Shown: positions 52,216 through 59,731, numbered from the stretch's first letter. The stretch is 64,000 bases of DNA from Mucilaginibacter arboris (GCF_009754915.1 NZ_WPIK01000018.1:1-64000), one strand, 5' to 3'. Numbers and translations: made by a program. The notes: generated by a model from the letters alone, not told the origin.

Positions 52216-53319
52216 ATGAATTTTAATACTTTAAAAATCGGAGTTTTATGCTTCACGTCGCTGCTTACATTTTTCGGTTGCGGAAAAGGAGCAGATTCAA
52301 CTGTTGCTCCAACTACTACCACAACCACTACTACTACCACAACAACCACAACTACTACGCAAAGCAGTTTTAACATCAACACATCCTTAGTTACGGCTAA
52401 CCCTACTTTTGAAGCTAATGCTTTGTATCAATTTATACGAAACAATTACGGTAAGAAAATCATCTCTGGCGTGATGACTTTAAATAGTTTTGATGAAACA
52501 GACTGGCTGTTACAAAATACTGGAAAGCAACCTGCCATAGTTGGATTGGACTTTATGCATTGCAACCGTGGTTATACCTGGTACAACAATAGCCAGCCAG
52601 CTAATGATGCCAAAACCTGGTGGGCAAAAAACGGCATTCCGATTTTTGTTTGGCATTGGCGCGACCCTTCCCGCGCAACAGAATCTTTTTATACCAAAAA
52701 CACAACCGACCATACCGATGGGACTACTTTTGATATTACCCAGATAAACGATCCAAATTCTGCAGGTTACAAAGCAATGTTGAGCGACATTGATTTTGTA
52801 GCTACCCAGTTTAAAGTTTTACAAGATCAGAAAGTTCCGGTTTTATTTCGCCCTTTGCACGAAGCTGCAGGAGGCTGGTTTTGGTGGGGAAAAGATGCTG
52901 CCTCCTGCAAAAAATTATATCAGATTATGTTTGATAGACTAGTGAATTACTGGGGATTAAAAAACATCATCTGGGTTTGGACCCGGGAACCAAACGACGA
53001 TGCTTTTTATCCGGGAGATGCTTATGTTGATATTGTAGGACGCGATATTTATAAAGATGGCGATCACACTTCCCAAATCTCAGAATTTACTACTTTAAAT
53101 GCTTTGTATGGCACTAAAAAAATGATCACGCTTAGCGAAACTGGCTCTTTTCCTGATCCTGATAATTTAGTTAAAGATAAGGCTTCCTGGTCCTGGTTTA
53201 TGCCCTGGTATGGCGATTATACCCGGAACAGTAAATACAATTCGCTTGATTTATGGAAGAAAACTTTTGCAAGTGATTATGTAATTACTTTGGATAAAAT
53301 GCCTTCGTTGAAACAGTAA
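52216..53319 (+). CDS. GH26 beta-mannanase-like lipoprotein
   Basis: This is a 367-residue glycoside hydrolase. Lipoprotein signal with lipobox-like LTFFGC at about residue 22. Next comes a run of about seventeen Thr (residues 33-49), then the GH26 catalytic domain. The general acid/base Glu is in FRPLHEAAGGWFWWG and the nucleophile Glu in ITLSETGSFPD. GH26 enzymes hydrolyse beta-mannan. The Thr run is coded by mixed ACT/ACA/ACC codons and is probably a flexible, possibly O-glycosylated, linker to the cell surface. No SusCD pair is nearby, so it is not in a classical PUL. Confidence 0.9.
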   Translation: MNFNTLKIGVLCFTSLLTFFGCGKGADSTVAPTTTTTTTTTTTTTTTTQSSFNINTSLVTANPTFEANALYQFIRNNYGKKIISGVMTLNSFDETDWLLQNTGKQPAIVGLDFMHCNRGYTWYNNSQPANDAKTWWAKNGIPIFVWHWRDPSRATESFYTKNTTDHTDGTTFDITQINDPNSAGYKAMLSDIDFVATQFKVLQDQKVPVLFRPLHEAAGGWFWWGKDAASCKKLYQIMFDRLVNYWGLKNIIWVWTREPNDDAFYPGDAYVDIVGRDIYKDGDHTSQISEFTTLNALYGTKKMITLSETGSFPDPDNLVKDKASWSWFMPWYGDYTRNSKYNSLDLWKKTFASDYVITLDKMPSLKQ

Positions 53320-53338
53320 AACTTGTTGGATGAATTAG

Positions 53339-53377
53339 AAAAAGGCTTGACTGGAGAAAAACCGGCCAAGCCTTTTT
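53339..53377 (+). terminator. Rho-independent terminator of the GH26 gene
   Basis: Arms AAAAAGGCTTG (53339-53349) and CAAGCCTTTTT (53367-53377) form an 11-base stem with a 17-base loop that has its own short stem. Confidence 0.8.
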
Positions 53378-53386
53378 AGTTTACTG

Positions 53387-53410
53387 ATACTGTTTTTATC
53401 GCCTATATTT
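53387..53410 (-). repeat. Short dispersed element, ACAG variant, supplying a stop codon
   Basis: ATACTGTTTTTA-TCGCC-TATATTT. On the minus strand the VOC gene ends GAAATATAG and continues GCGATAAAAACAG. Confidence 0.72.
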
Positions 53411-53792
53411 CATACAATTCCAACGGCAAACCATCCGGATCAGCAAAAAAAGTAAAACGTTTTCCGGTAAATTCATCTACCCGGATCGGTTCTGTTTGTA
53501 CATTTTTTGCCGATAAAAACAGTATCGCTCCCTCTATATTTGTTACTTCAAAAGCCAGATGCCGCAAACCAGCCGCTTCGGGCCGCGAAGGACGAGCTGC
53601 AGGATCAGGAAAAGAGAAAAGCTCGATCTGGTATTTCCCGGCAACTTTTAAATCCAGCTTCCAGGAATTCCTGGCTTCTCTAAAAACTTCATGTTCTACT
53701 TCAAAACCTAAAACTTCTGTGTAGAATTGTTTGGAAACCTGGTAATCGGAACAAATGATGGCTACATGATGGATGCTATTTATTTTCAGCAT
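53403..53792 (-). CDS. VOC superfamily (glyoxalase-like, YaeR type) protein
   Basis: This is a 129-residue VOC-fold protein of two beta-alpha-beta-beta-beta units. Metal-ligand positions fit the family: HHVAIICSDYQVSKQFYTEVLGF at the N-terminus, QIELFSFPD, GLRHLAFEVTNIEGA, and the terminal DPDGLPLELYE with the last Glu. Closest in pattern to the YaeR/GloA2 group, whose substrate is unsettled. The stretch LFLSAKNVQ is coded by an ACAG-variant element at 53503-53525. Confidence 0.88.
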   Translation of the reverse strand: MLKINSIHHVAIICSDYQVSKQFYTEVLGFEVEHEVFREARNSWKLDLKVAGKYQIELFSFPDPAARPSRPEAAGLRHLAFEVTNIEGAILFLSAKNVQTEPIRVDEFTGKRFTFFADPDGLPLELYEI

Positions 53793-53831
53793 AAATTAAA
53801 ACTCTTTTAATTTCATTTGAACCTGACTTGA

Positions 53832-53856
53832 ATGCTACTTTTATGCCCTAAAATTT
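53832..53856 (-). repeat. Short dispersed element, GTAG variant
   Basis: ATGCTACTTTTA-TGCCC-TAAAATTT, 40 bases upstream of the VOC gene start and next to repeat family B. Confidence 0.7.
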
Positions 53857-53865
53857 TGCATTTGG

Positions 53866-54058
53866 TTTTTGGCTAAAGCCTGTTGCTTGTTGTCCTTTGT
53901 CCACGGCCTTCAGGCCGTGGCAATTCAATTACTAACGGCCATTCAATTTGTTCTAATTAAAGCCAATAAACTTAAAAGTTTCGATAAAAAATATTTCAAT
54001 TGCAACGGCCTATAGGCCGTGGGTTGATAAAAATATAGCTATTGGCTTTAGCCAAAAT
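53866..54058 (+). repeat. Repeat family B (GGCTAAAGCC ends, CCACGGCC palindromes), copy 1
   Basis: TTTTTGGCTAAAGCC (53866-53880) and GGCTTTAGCCAAAAT (54044-54058) are terminal inverted repeats. Inside are a palindrome CCACGGCCTTCAGGCCGTGG (53901-53920) and ACGGCCTATAGGCCGT (54005-54020). No coding capacity. Homologous to 59235-59447, which lies in the opposite orientation. It behaves like a small non-autonomous element. Confidence 0.75.
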
Positions 54059-54071
54059 GTTTTTTTGAATT

Positions 54072-56294
54072 TTAATCGCCTAAAATATCATGCAGCACAT
54101 TATCGTAAACGGATGATGCTTCTTTTATCGACCCAAAATCAGTATCATCAACCTGCAAACTTCCAGAAGTTACCGTTCCTAAAAAGCTAAATTCCGTTTC
54201 AGAAGTTGCCATCAATTCTACCAAAGCTTCCTGGTTTTCCGGTTTGATGGAAACCACTACCCTGCCTTGCGCTTCGCCAAACAGGAAAGCATCTTTGCGG
54301 ATTTCTGCATCGCTTTCTATCGCAAAACCCAACTCGTTTGGCATTGCTGATTCTAATAAAGCAATGTATAAACCGCCATCCGAAACATCATGTGCAGAAA
54401 CCAGCAGCTTTTCTTTAATTAATTGTTTGATTACCTGATGCAGAGCATACTCTTTTTCCAGATCGAAATACGGTGCTGGAGAAGCAGAAATTTTGTGGAA
54501 AGAAGCCAGATACTGAGAAGAAGCAATATCATTTTTAGATTCGCCGATGAGATAGATCAAGTCGCCTTCATTACGGAAATCAGAACGGGTTAAAGTTGAA
54601 AGATCATCCATTACGCCTAACATGCCAATGGTTGGCGTTGGAAAAACCGGGCCTTCATCGCTGGATTGATTGTAAAAGCTCACATTTCCACCGGTAACAG
54701 GTGTCTGAAATTTTTCGCAAGCTAAAGTCATTCCTTTAATCGCGCCAACAAATTGCCAGTAAACTTCAGGAACATAAGGATTACCAAAGTTTAAACAATT
54801 GGTAATAGCAACCGGCTCGCCGCCGGCACAGGTAATGTTTCGTGCAGCTTCTGCAACTGCAATTTCGCAACCTATTTCCGGATCAGCATAAACATATCTG
54901 GAGTTGCAATCTAACGTTAAAACGATTGCTTTATCAGTTCCTTTTACGGCAACAACGGCAGCATCGCTTGGTTGATTTGTGGTTACGGTTGAAGTACCAA
55001 CCATAGAATCATATTGATCGGTAACCCAACGTTTAGAAGCAATGTTCGGATGCGAAATTAAATGATCTGCAACTGCTTTTAAATCTTCCGGTTCCGCAAC
55101 TTGCTCAATCTTAAATTTTTTGTTTTCAGCAAAATAAGCTGGCTCCCGGTATTCACGCTGGTAAACCGGCGCACCTCCGCCTAAAACCAGATCGTCGGCA
55201 GGAACGTCGGCTACCATTTCTCCGTGACGGTAATAAACCAGGCGTTTGGTATCCGTTACCTCGCCAATTTGTACGCAGTTTAAATCCCATTTATCAAAAA
55301 CAGCCTGCACTTCTTTTTCCCGGCCTTTTTCAACTACGATCAGCATCCGTTCCTGTGATTCTGATAAAAGGATTTCAAAAGGCTGCATGTTTTCCTGGCG
55401 TGTAGGAACTTTATCCAGATCGATGATCATTCCGTGTTCGCCTTTTGCCGACATTTCTGAATTGGAACAAATAATTCCTGCCGCGCCCATATCCTGCATT
55501 CCGATTACGGCTCCGGTTTTAATCACTTCCAGCGAAGCTTCTAACAATAATTTTTCCTGAAAAGGATCGCCAACCTGAACGGCAGGCAGATCATTCACAG
55601 AATCTTCTGTAATATTTTTAGAGGCAAAAGCAGCGCCATGAATACCATCCTTACCGGTTGAAGAACCGACAATGTAAACCGGGTTGCCTACGCCGTAAGA
55701 AGTTGCAGAAACGGTTTCGCCGGCTTTTACAATTCCTGCGGAGAAAGCATTAACCAGCGGGTTTACCTGGAAACATTCGTCAAAAAACAACTCGCCGCCA
55801 ACGGTTGGAATACCAAAAGCATTGCCATAATCGCCGATACCTTTTACTACGCCTTTGATCAGCCATTTTGTCCGGTCATTTTTTAAATCACCAAAACGAA
55901 GCGAATTTAACTGCGCAATCGGACGTGCGCCCATTGTAAAAATATCGCGGTTAATGCCGCCAACGCCTGTTGCCGCGCCCTGATAAGGTTCTAAAGCTGA
56001 CGGGTGATTATGCGATTCTATTTTGAAAGCACAACCGATTCCGTCGCCTAAATCTACTAATCCGGCATTTTCCTCTCCGGCTTTGGCGAGCATCCGCGGA
56101 CCATCTTTCGGAAGTTTTTTCAGCCAGGTGATGGAATTTTTGTAAGAACAGTGCTCGCTCCACATCACCGAAAAAATAGAAAGTTCGGTAAAGTTAGGTG
56201 TGCGGCCTAATATTTCTTTAATGCGTTCAAATTCTTCGGGTAGTAAGCCTAAATCTTTGGCAGTTTGTACGGTGGTTAAATTTTGCGGCTCCAA
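54072..56294 (-). CDS. purL: Phosphoribosylformylglycinamidine synthase, PurL
   Basis: This is a 740-residue ATP-dependent ligase of purine synthesis (FGAR to FGAM), of the small PurL type that works with PurQ and PurS. Signatures are [62 protein letters not shown] and [19 protein letters not shown]. No in-frame ATG precedes the conserved start, so TTG at 56294 (TTGGAGCCGCAA) is taken as initiator. Near the C-terminus [11 protein letters not shown] is coded by a full dispersed-element copy (54116-54139). Confidence 0.96.
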   Translation of the reverse strand: MEPQNLTTVQTAKDLGLLPEEFERIKEILGRTPNFTELSIFSVMWSEHCSYKNSITWLKKLPKDGPRMLAKAGEENAGLVDLGDGIGCAFKIESHNHPSALEPYQGAATGVGGINRDIFTMGARPIAQLNSLRFGDLKNDRTKWLIKGVVKGIGDYGNAFGIPTVGGELFFDECFQVNPLVNAFSAGIVKAGETVSATSYGVGNPVYIVGSSTGKDGIHGAAFASKNITEDSVNDLPAVQVGDPFQEKLLLEASLEVIKTGAVIGMQDMGAAGIICSNSEMSAKGEHGMIIDLDKVPTRQENMQPFEILLSESQERMLIVVEKGREKEVQAVFDKWDLNCVQIGEVTDTKRLVYYRHGEMVADVPADDLVLGGGAPVYQREYREPAYFAENKKFKIEQVAEPEDLKAVADHLISHPNIASKRWVTDQYDSMVGTSTVTTNQPSDAAVVAVKGTDKAIVLTLDCNSRYVYADPEIGCEIAVAEAARNITCAGGEPVAITNCLNFGNPYVPEVYWQFVGAIKGMTLACEKFQTPVTGGNVSFYNQSSDEGPVFPTPTIGMLGVMDDLSTLTRSDFRNEGDLIYLIGESKNDIASSQYLASFHKISASPAPYFDLEKEYALHQVIKQLIKEKLLVSAHDVSDGGLYIALLESAMPNELGFAIESDAEIRKDAFLFGEAQGRVVVSIKPENQEALVELMATSETEFSFLGTVTSGSLQVDDTDFGSIKEASSVYDNVLHDILGD

Positions 56295-56402
56295 TTTTTT
56301 TGAGTTTGATGGAAGCCCAAAATTATAAATTTATAGGGAAGCTGGCGAAGTTAATATGAATTGAAAGGCAAATATGATTTATAACGTATCCTATTTTTAA
56401 AA

Positions 56403-56428
56403 ATTGCTGTTTTTATCAGCATAAAAAA
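56403..56428 (-). repeat. Divergent short dispersed element, ACAG variant
   Basis: ATTGCTGTTTTTATCAGCATAAAAAA, in the gap between purL and the MoeB-like gene. Confidence 0.5.
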
Positions 56429-56445
56429 GAGGCTTTAATAAAACG

Positions 56446-56469
56446 ATGCTTCTTTTACCAGGTAAAAAT
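56446..56469 (-). repeat. Short dispersed element copy
   Basis: ATGCTTCTTTTA-CCAGG-TAAAAAT followed by TGGTGTTTA, the same flank as in the composite elements. Confidence 0.85.
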
Positions 56470-56502
56470 TGGTGTTTACTTTACCTTTTTTCCGGGTAAT
56501 GA

Positions 56503-56525
56503 TTTTATGCCGGTAAAAGAAGCAT
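56503..56525 (+). repeat. Short dispersed element copy next to a stop codon
   Basis: TTTTA-TGCCGG-TAAAAGAAGCAT, opposed to 56446-56469. On the minus strand the MoeB-like TAA overlaps its ATGC (TAATGCTTC). Confidence 0.82.
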
Positions 56526-57577
56526 TAGTAAATACCGTTTTTGAGGTTATACATTGCTCCTTTAAAAGCCGGTTGTAATAAGGCTACTGCCATTTTGCTC
56601 CGCTGGCCGCTGCGGCAGCAAAACACTATTTTTTTATTTTGAGGAAGGGCATCTAACTTATCAGCGAGTTCATCAAACGGGATATTGATGCCGCCGATGT
56701 TATAATCCTCAAACTCGTACTCTTCCCGAACATCAACCAAATAAACTTCTTCCGGTGTTTTTTCCAGCCAGTTTTCTAATTCTTTTAGGCTGATTTCCTG
56801 ATTATTATCTTCTTTAACCTGAACCTTTTGTTTTTCTGTTACTGGTTTTGCATGAGCTTGTTTTCCGAACTTAAATACACTGACGGAGTTATCCAAAGCA
56901 TTAACCGTCATCAGTTTTCCTGAAAGTATTTCTCCGGTTTCACAAATAATTTTGATGGCTTCGTTTGCCATATATAAACCCACTATTCCGGGAAGAACGC
57001 CTAAAACGCCAATCTCAGCGCAATTAGGAACATCGTTATCAGCAGGAGCTTCGGGGAAAATATCGCGGTATTGAGGCCCGTTTTGATAGTTAAAAACGGA
57101 AACGTTTCCTTCAAACTTAAAAATCGAACCAAAAACCAAGGGTTTGTTTAGCTGAACACAAGTATCGTTTACGAGATAACGTGTTGGGAAATTATCAGAA
57201 CCATCAATAATTAAATGATATGCCCCGATTAACATTTCTGCATTTTCTGGTTTTAAACGTTCATGATATGCCTTTAATTCAACAAAAGGGTTCATGATCC
57301 TTAGCTTTTCAGCCGCAACCATTGCTTTGGCTTTTCCAACATCTGCTGGGGAATACAAAACTTGCCGGTGCAAATTGCTTTCATCTACCACATCGTCATC
57401 TACAACTCCAATTTCGCTTACGCCTGCAGCAGCCAGATATTGCAAAACCGGACAGCCTAAGCCGCCTGCGCCAATCATCAGCACTTTGGCTGCTTTTAGC
57501 TTTTGCTGGCCTGATAATCCTATTTCCGGTAAGATCATCTGGCGGTGATACCGTTTCAATTCTTCGCGTGTTAACAT
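56525..57577 (-). CDS. MoeB/ThiF-family adenylyltransferase fused to rhodanese
   Basis: This is an enzyme of about 350 residues. The N-terminal E1-like domain has GAGGLGCPVLQYLAAAGV (nucleotide loop), NLHRQVLYSPADVGKAKA and the PNCAEIGVLGVLPGIVG Cys block. The C-terminal rhodanese (about 255-350) has active-site CRSGQRSK. Such proteins adenylate and sulfurate ubiquitin-like carriers (MoaD or ThiS). No CxxC zinc pairs are evident between the domains. The frame extends upstream to 57625; the ATG at 57577 (MLTREELKRYHRQMILPEIG) is the conserved start. No MoaD/ThiS gene is nearby, so the pathway is undecided. Confidence 0.9.
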   Translation of the reverse strand: MLTREELKRYHRQMILPEIGLSGQQKLKAAKVLMIGAGGLGCPVLQYLAAAGVSEIGVVDDDVVDESNLHRQVLYSPADVGKAKAMVAAEKLRIMNPFVELKAYHERLKPENAEMLIGAYHLIIDGSDNFPTRYLVNDTCVQLNKPLVFGSIFKFEGNVSVFNYQNGPQYRDIFPEAPADNDVPNCAEIGVLGVLPGIVGLYMANEAIKIICETGEILSGKLMTVNALDNSVSVFKFGKQAHAKPVTEKQKVQVKEDNNQEISLKELENWLEKTPEEVYLVDVREEYEFEDYNIGGINIPFDELADKLDALPQNKKIVFCCRSGQRSKMAVALLQPAFKGAMYNLKNGIY

Positions 57578-57671
57578 CCTGTTGATTATGCTTGATAAGC
57601 AAAGTTTAGGATAAAAACTGAACATAAAAAAACAGCTTTAATACAATTTGCTTAAAGCTGTCTTTTAGGGT
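57578..57671. other. Short gap before the composite element
   Basis: Contains the rest of the upstream-extended frame of the MoeB-like gene and AAACAGCTTTAAT facing GCTTAAAGCTGTCTTTT (57621-57665), an imperfect hairpin. No gene. Confidence 0.35.
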
Positions 57672-57714
57672 GAAGTTGTTTAAACTTTTTTTCTGACCCT
57701 CTTTTTTAGGGCCG

Positions 57715-57738
57715 ATGCTTCTTTTATCACCTAAAAAA
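57715..57738 (-). repeat. Short dispersed element copy within composite element
   Basis: ATGCTTCTTTTA-TCACC-TAAAAAA preceded by AGGGCCG. Confidence 0.85.
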
Positions 57739-57820
57739 TGTTAACCATTATTTTTTTGATCGATTTAATCACTAAAGACCTATAAGGTTTTCAAAACCTT
57801 ATAGGTTATGTAAACACCAA

Positions 57821-57843
57821 TTTTTACCCGGTAAAAGAAGCAT
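57821..57843 (+). repeat. Short dispersed element copy within composite element
   Basis: TTTTTA-CCCGG-TAAAAGAAGCAT preceded by AAACACCAA. Confidence 0.88.
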
Positions 57844-57907
57844 GGCACTAAACTTGGGCATGCCGTAGGATCAAATTTAATTGGCACCAAAAGTTTAAAC
57901 AACCTTG

Positions 57908-57922
57908 CAATAAAAGAAGTAT
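57908..57922 (+). repeat. Partial short dispersed element at the tonB end
   Basis: CAATAAAAGAAGTAT, the head half only, 2 bases from the TonB stop codon (minus strand). Confidence 0.5.
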
Positions 57923-57923
57923 G

Positions 57924-58757
57924 TTAGTCGGAAATAGTAAAATTAATAGGAATGGTATAACGGACCCGAACAGGGCGGCCGTTTTGAATGCCCGGGTTCC
58001 ATTGCGGCGCCATCTTTAAAACACGCTTGGCTTCTTCGTCAAAACCGTAACCTGCTGCTCTTAACACTTGTATATCCGTAATCCGGCCATCTTTTTCAAC
58101 AATAAAACTCATATAAACACGTCCGGAAACACCTGCACTGGAAGCCTGTTCCGGGTAACGTAAATTCTTGCTTAAGAACTTTGTCCATGCATCCATTCCG
58201 CCCGGAAATTCGGGTAGTTTTTCTAACATCGTTATTGGTTTTACGCCATTATCGGGCTTGTCCGTTCCAGTTGCGGTGCCGTTGCCACCATTGGCAGGTG
58301 TGTTTAGCGCAGGAATATCTCCCGGAATATCCTGTAAACCGGTTGTAGCATTTTGTGCTGTAATGGGTTTAGGATCAACTTTTACTAAATTATCTGCTAC
58401 CACTTTCATGGTTTGTGCAGGTGCTGCAACTGCTTTTTGTGTTGCGCCAGATGCTGGTAAAACACTTTTTTTAATGGTTTGCTTTTGATGTACAACTTCC
58501 GGAGGTGTAATATCCGTCAGGTTAATTACTGTTTCCGCATCGTGTTTAATAACTGCAATCGGGTCATGATGTTGTTTGATGAGTACAGAGATGGTAAAAA
58601 GCCCGGCGGCAAAAAGTGTTGCCGTAAAAAACAACGACTTTAAAAGGTTACTGTTATAATGCTTCCGAAGATCGTAAGCACCATAATTTTTGTTTCTTTC
58701 TGAAAATACAAGATCGAGCCACTCGGTGTTGTACAAATTAAATTTTGATTTGAACAT
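57924..58757 (-). CDS. tonB: Energy transducer TonB
   Basis: This is a 277-residue protein. The N-terminus FKSKFNLYNTEWLDLVFSERNKNYGAYDLRKHY is the typical cytoplasmic piece of Bacteroidetes TonB proteins. One transmembrane helix follows (about residues 42-62). A periplasmic linker rich in A, P, T and N covers about 70-175. The TonB C-terminal domain is at about 185-277 (EFPGGMDAWTKFLSKNLRYPEQASSAGVSGRVYMSFIVEKDG). It couples ExbBD energy to TonB receptors such as the Oar-like protein. ExbB/D genes are not in the window. Confidence 0.93.
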   Translation of the reverse strand: MFKSKFNLYNTEWLDLVFSERNKNYGAYDLRKHYNSNLLKSLFFTATLFAAGLFTISVLIKQHHDPIAVIKHDAETVINLTDITPPEVVHQKQTIKKSVLPASGATQKAVAAPAQTMKVVADNLVKVDPKPITAQNATTGLQDIPGDIPALNTPANGGNGTATGTDKPDNGVKPITMLEKLPEFPGGMDAWTKFLSKNLRYPEQASSAGVSGRVYMSFIVEKDGRITDIQVLRAAGYGFDEEAKRVLKMAPQWNPGIQNGRPVRVRYTIPINFTISD

Positions 58758-59009
58758 AAGTAGTGAAATTAAATTTTATGGTAGAACGTAAGTAAAAACA
58801 TAAAATTGTAACATTGGTGTTACTTATTTCAATTTTTTCTAATATATTTTCCTTTAATTGTTATTTAAAAAAGTTTAGTGCTGAATTAAATTTCCATTTA
58901 GTTTATAACCCAAGTTTATTTGGGGCTTCTTTAAAATTAGGGTTGATAGATTTTTTACCGGTAAAAGAAGCATCAGCAACAGGAACAATGTTTTTGCCTT
59001 CCTGTAATA
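58758..59009. other. Gene-free region upstream of tonB
   Basis: AT-rich, contains one full short dispersed element (58951-58973). No reading frame that I would accept. Confidence 0.45.
58951..58973 (+). repeat. Short dispersed element copy
   Basis: TTTTTTA-CCGG-TAAAAGAAGCAT (4-base centre). Confidence 0.85.
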
Positions 59010-59079
59010 GAAGTTGTTTAAACTTTTAGGCTCCGTTTAAATAGGTACAAGGCCCTTCGATAGGTTCAGGACCGTGCCA

Positions 59080-59103
59080 ATGCTTCTTTTACCGGATAAA
59101 AAT
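59080..59103 (-). repeat. Short dispersed element copy within composite element
   Basis: ATGCTTCTTTTA-CCGGA-TAAAAATT followed by GGTGTTTG. Confidence 0.85.
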
Positions 59104-59148
59104 TGGTGTTTGCTCGCATTTAAATAATCAAAAAAACAATGGTCAACA

Positions 59149-59171
59149 TTTTTAGCTGATAAAAGAAGCAT
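59149..59171 (+). repeat. Short dispersed element copy within composite element
   Basis: TTTTTA-GCTGA-TAAAAGAAGCAT preceded by GGTCAACA, as in the copy at 34425 (ACCAACA). Confidence 0.85.
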
Positions 59172-59234
59172 CAACCTAAAAATCAAAAAAACAAGGCCTG
59201 CTTAAAATTTATTCCCTAATTTTTTGTATGCTTC

Positions 59235-59447
59235 TTTTTTTGGCTAAAGCCGCTGCCTGTGTTTCTACCACCCACGGCCTAAAGGCCGTGGCAATTTTAA
59301 AGCGTAGTTTTTAAGACAACCTTTGTTTACCAATGCTAAATTGCGCTGTGCGGACAGGACGTCCGGGCCAGGTTTTAATTACTGGCCGTTGCCACGGCCT
59401 TCAGGCCGTGGACAAAGGATAAGCGGCAACAGGCTTTAGCCAAAAAA
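59235..59447 (-). repeat. Repeat family B, copy 2, nested in composite element
   Basis: Ends TTTTTTGGCTAAAGCC and GGCTTTAGCCAAAAAA. Internal palindromes are CCACGGCCTAAAGGCCGTGG (59272-59291) and CCACGGCCTTCAGGCCGTGG (59392-59411). Its reverse complement matches the left half of the copy at 53866 (AAAGCCTGTTGC ... CCTTTGTCCACGGCC). A further hairpin GGACAGGACGTCCGG is at 59352-59366. Confidence 0.75.
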
Positions 59448-59526
59448 CCAAAACCACCAAACATTTAAAAAATCATGGCATAAAAGGGGCATCAAACAAA
59501 AGGACAAAATTTAAACAGGCCCTAAC

Positions 59527-59549
59527 ATTTTATGTGATAAAAGAAGCAT
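59527..59549 (+). repeat. Short dispersed element copy within composite element
   Basis: ATTTTA-TGTGA-TAAAAGAAGCAT. Confidence 0.82.
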
Positions 59550-59581
59550 CAACTATAGAAATTAAAAACCAGCGGTTAATA

Positions 59582-59604
59582 TTTTTAAGCGATAAAAGAA
59601 GTAT
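59582..59604 (+). repeat. Short dispersed element copy within composite element, GTAT variant
   Basis: TTTTTA-AGCGA-TAAAAGAAGTAT, before the G-run and the right terminus. Confidence 0.8.
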
Positions 59605-59663
59605 CAACCCCAAAAAAAAGGGGGGGGGGAGAAAAAAAGTTTAAACAACTTCATATTCAAAAA

Positions 59664-59705
59664 AATGAGGTAATACAGGGAATTATTTCCCTGTATTACC
59701 TCATT
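59664..59705 (-). terminator. 19-base perfect hairpin downstream of the porin gene
   Basis: Arms AATGAGGTAATACAGGGAA (59664-59682) and its exact complement (59687-59705) with a 4-base loop, 26 bases past the porin stop on the minus strand and followed there by T-rich sequence (TTTTTGAATATG). It could terminate the porin transcript or be another palindromic repeat. Confidence 0.6.
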
Positions 59706-59731
59706 CAAATATTTATCCGCTTATAAACCTG

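Larger units (their letters stand above)
57672..57906 (+). mobile_element. Composite MITE/REPIN-like element with GTTTAAAC termini, copy 3
   Basis: Left end GAAGTTGTTTAAACTTTTT, right end CAAAAGTTTAAACAACCTTG. Inside are a reverse short element (57715-57738), the half-deleted palindrome (57767-57806), a forward short element (57821-57843) and GGCATGCCGTAGGATCAAAT. It aligns with the reverse complement of 34208-34490, but lacks one internal short-element copy with its flanks and the outer right palindrome arm. Non-coding. Confidence 0.72.
59010..59652 (+). mobile_element. Composite GTTTAAAC-ended element, copy 4, with nested family B repeat
   Basis: Left end AGAAGTTGTTTAAACTTTT (59010-), right end AAAAAAAGTTTAAACAACTTC (-59652). 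It holds short-element copies at 59080-59103 (reverse), 59149-59171, 59527-59549 and 59582-59604 (forward), plus weaker ones near 59228 and 59480. A complete family B element (59235-59447) sits in the middle. A ten-G run lies at 59621-59630. No gene. The nesting shows family B inserted after, or was carried with, the composite. Confidence 0.7.

Noticed and set aside
58814-59029. 71-codon plus-strand frame upstream of tonB
   Set aside because: It has no domain, covers a dispersed element, and runs into the terminus of a composite element.
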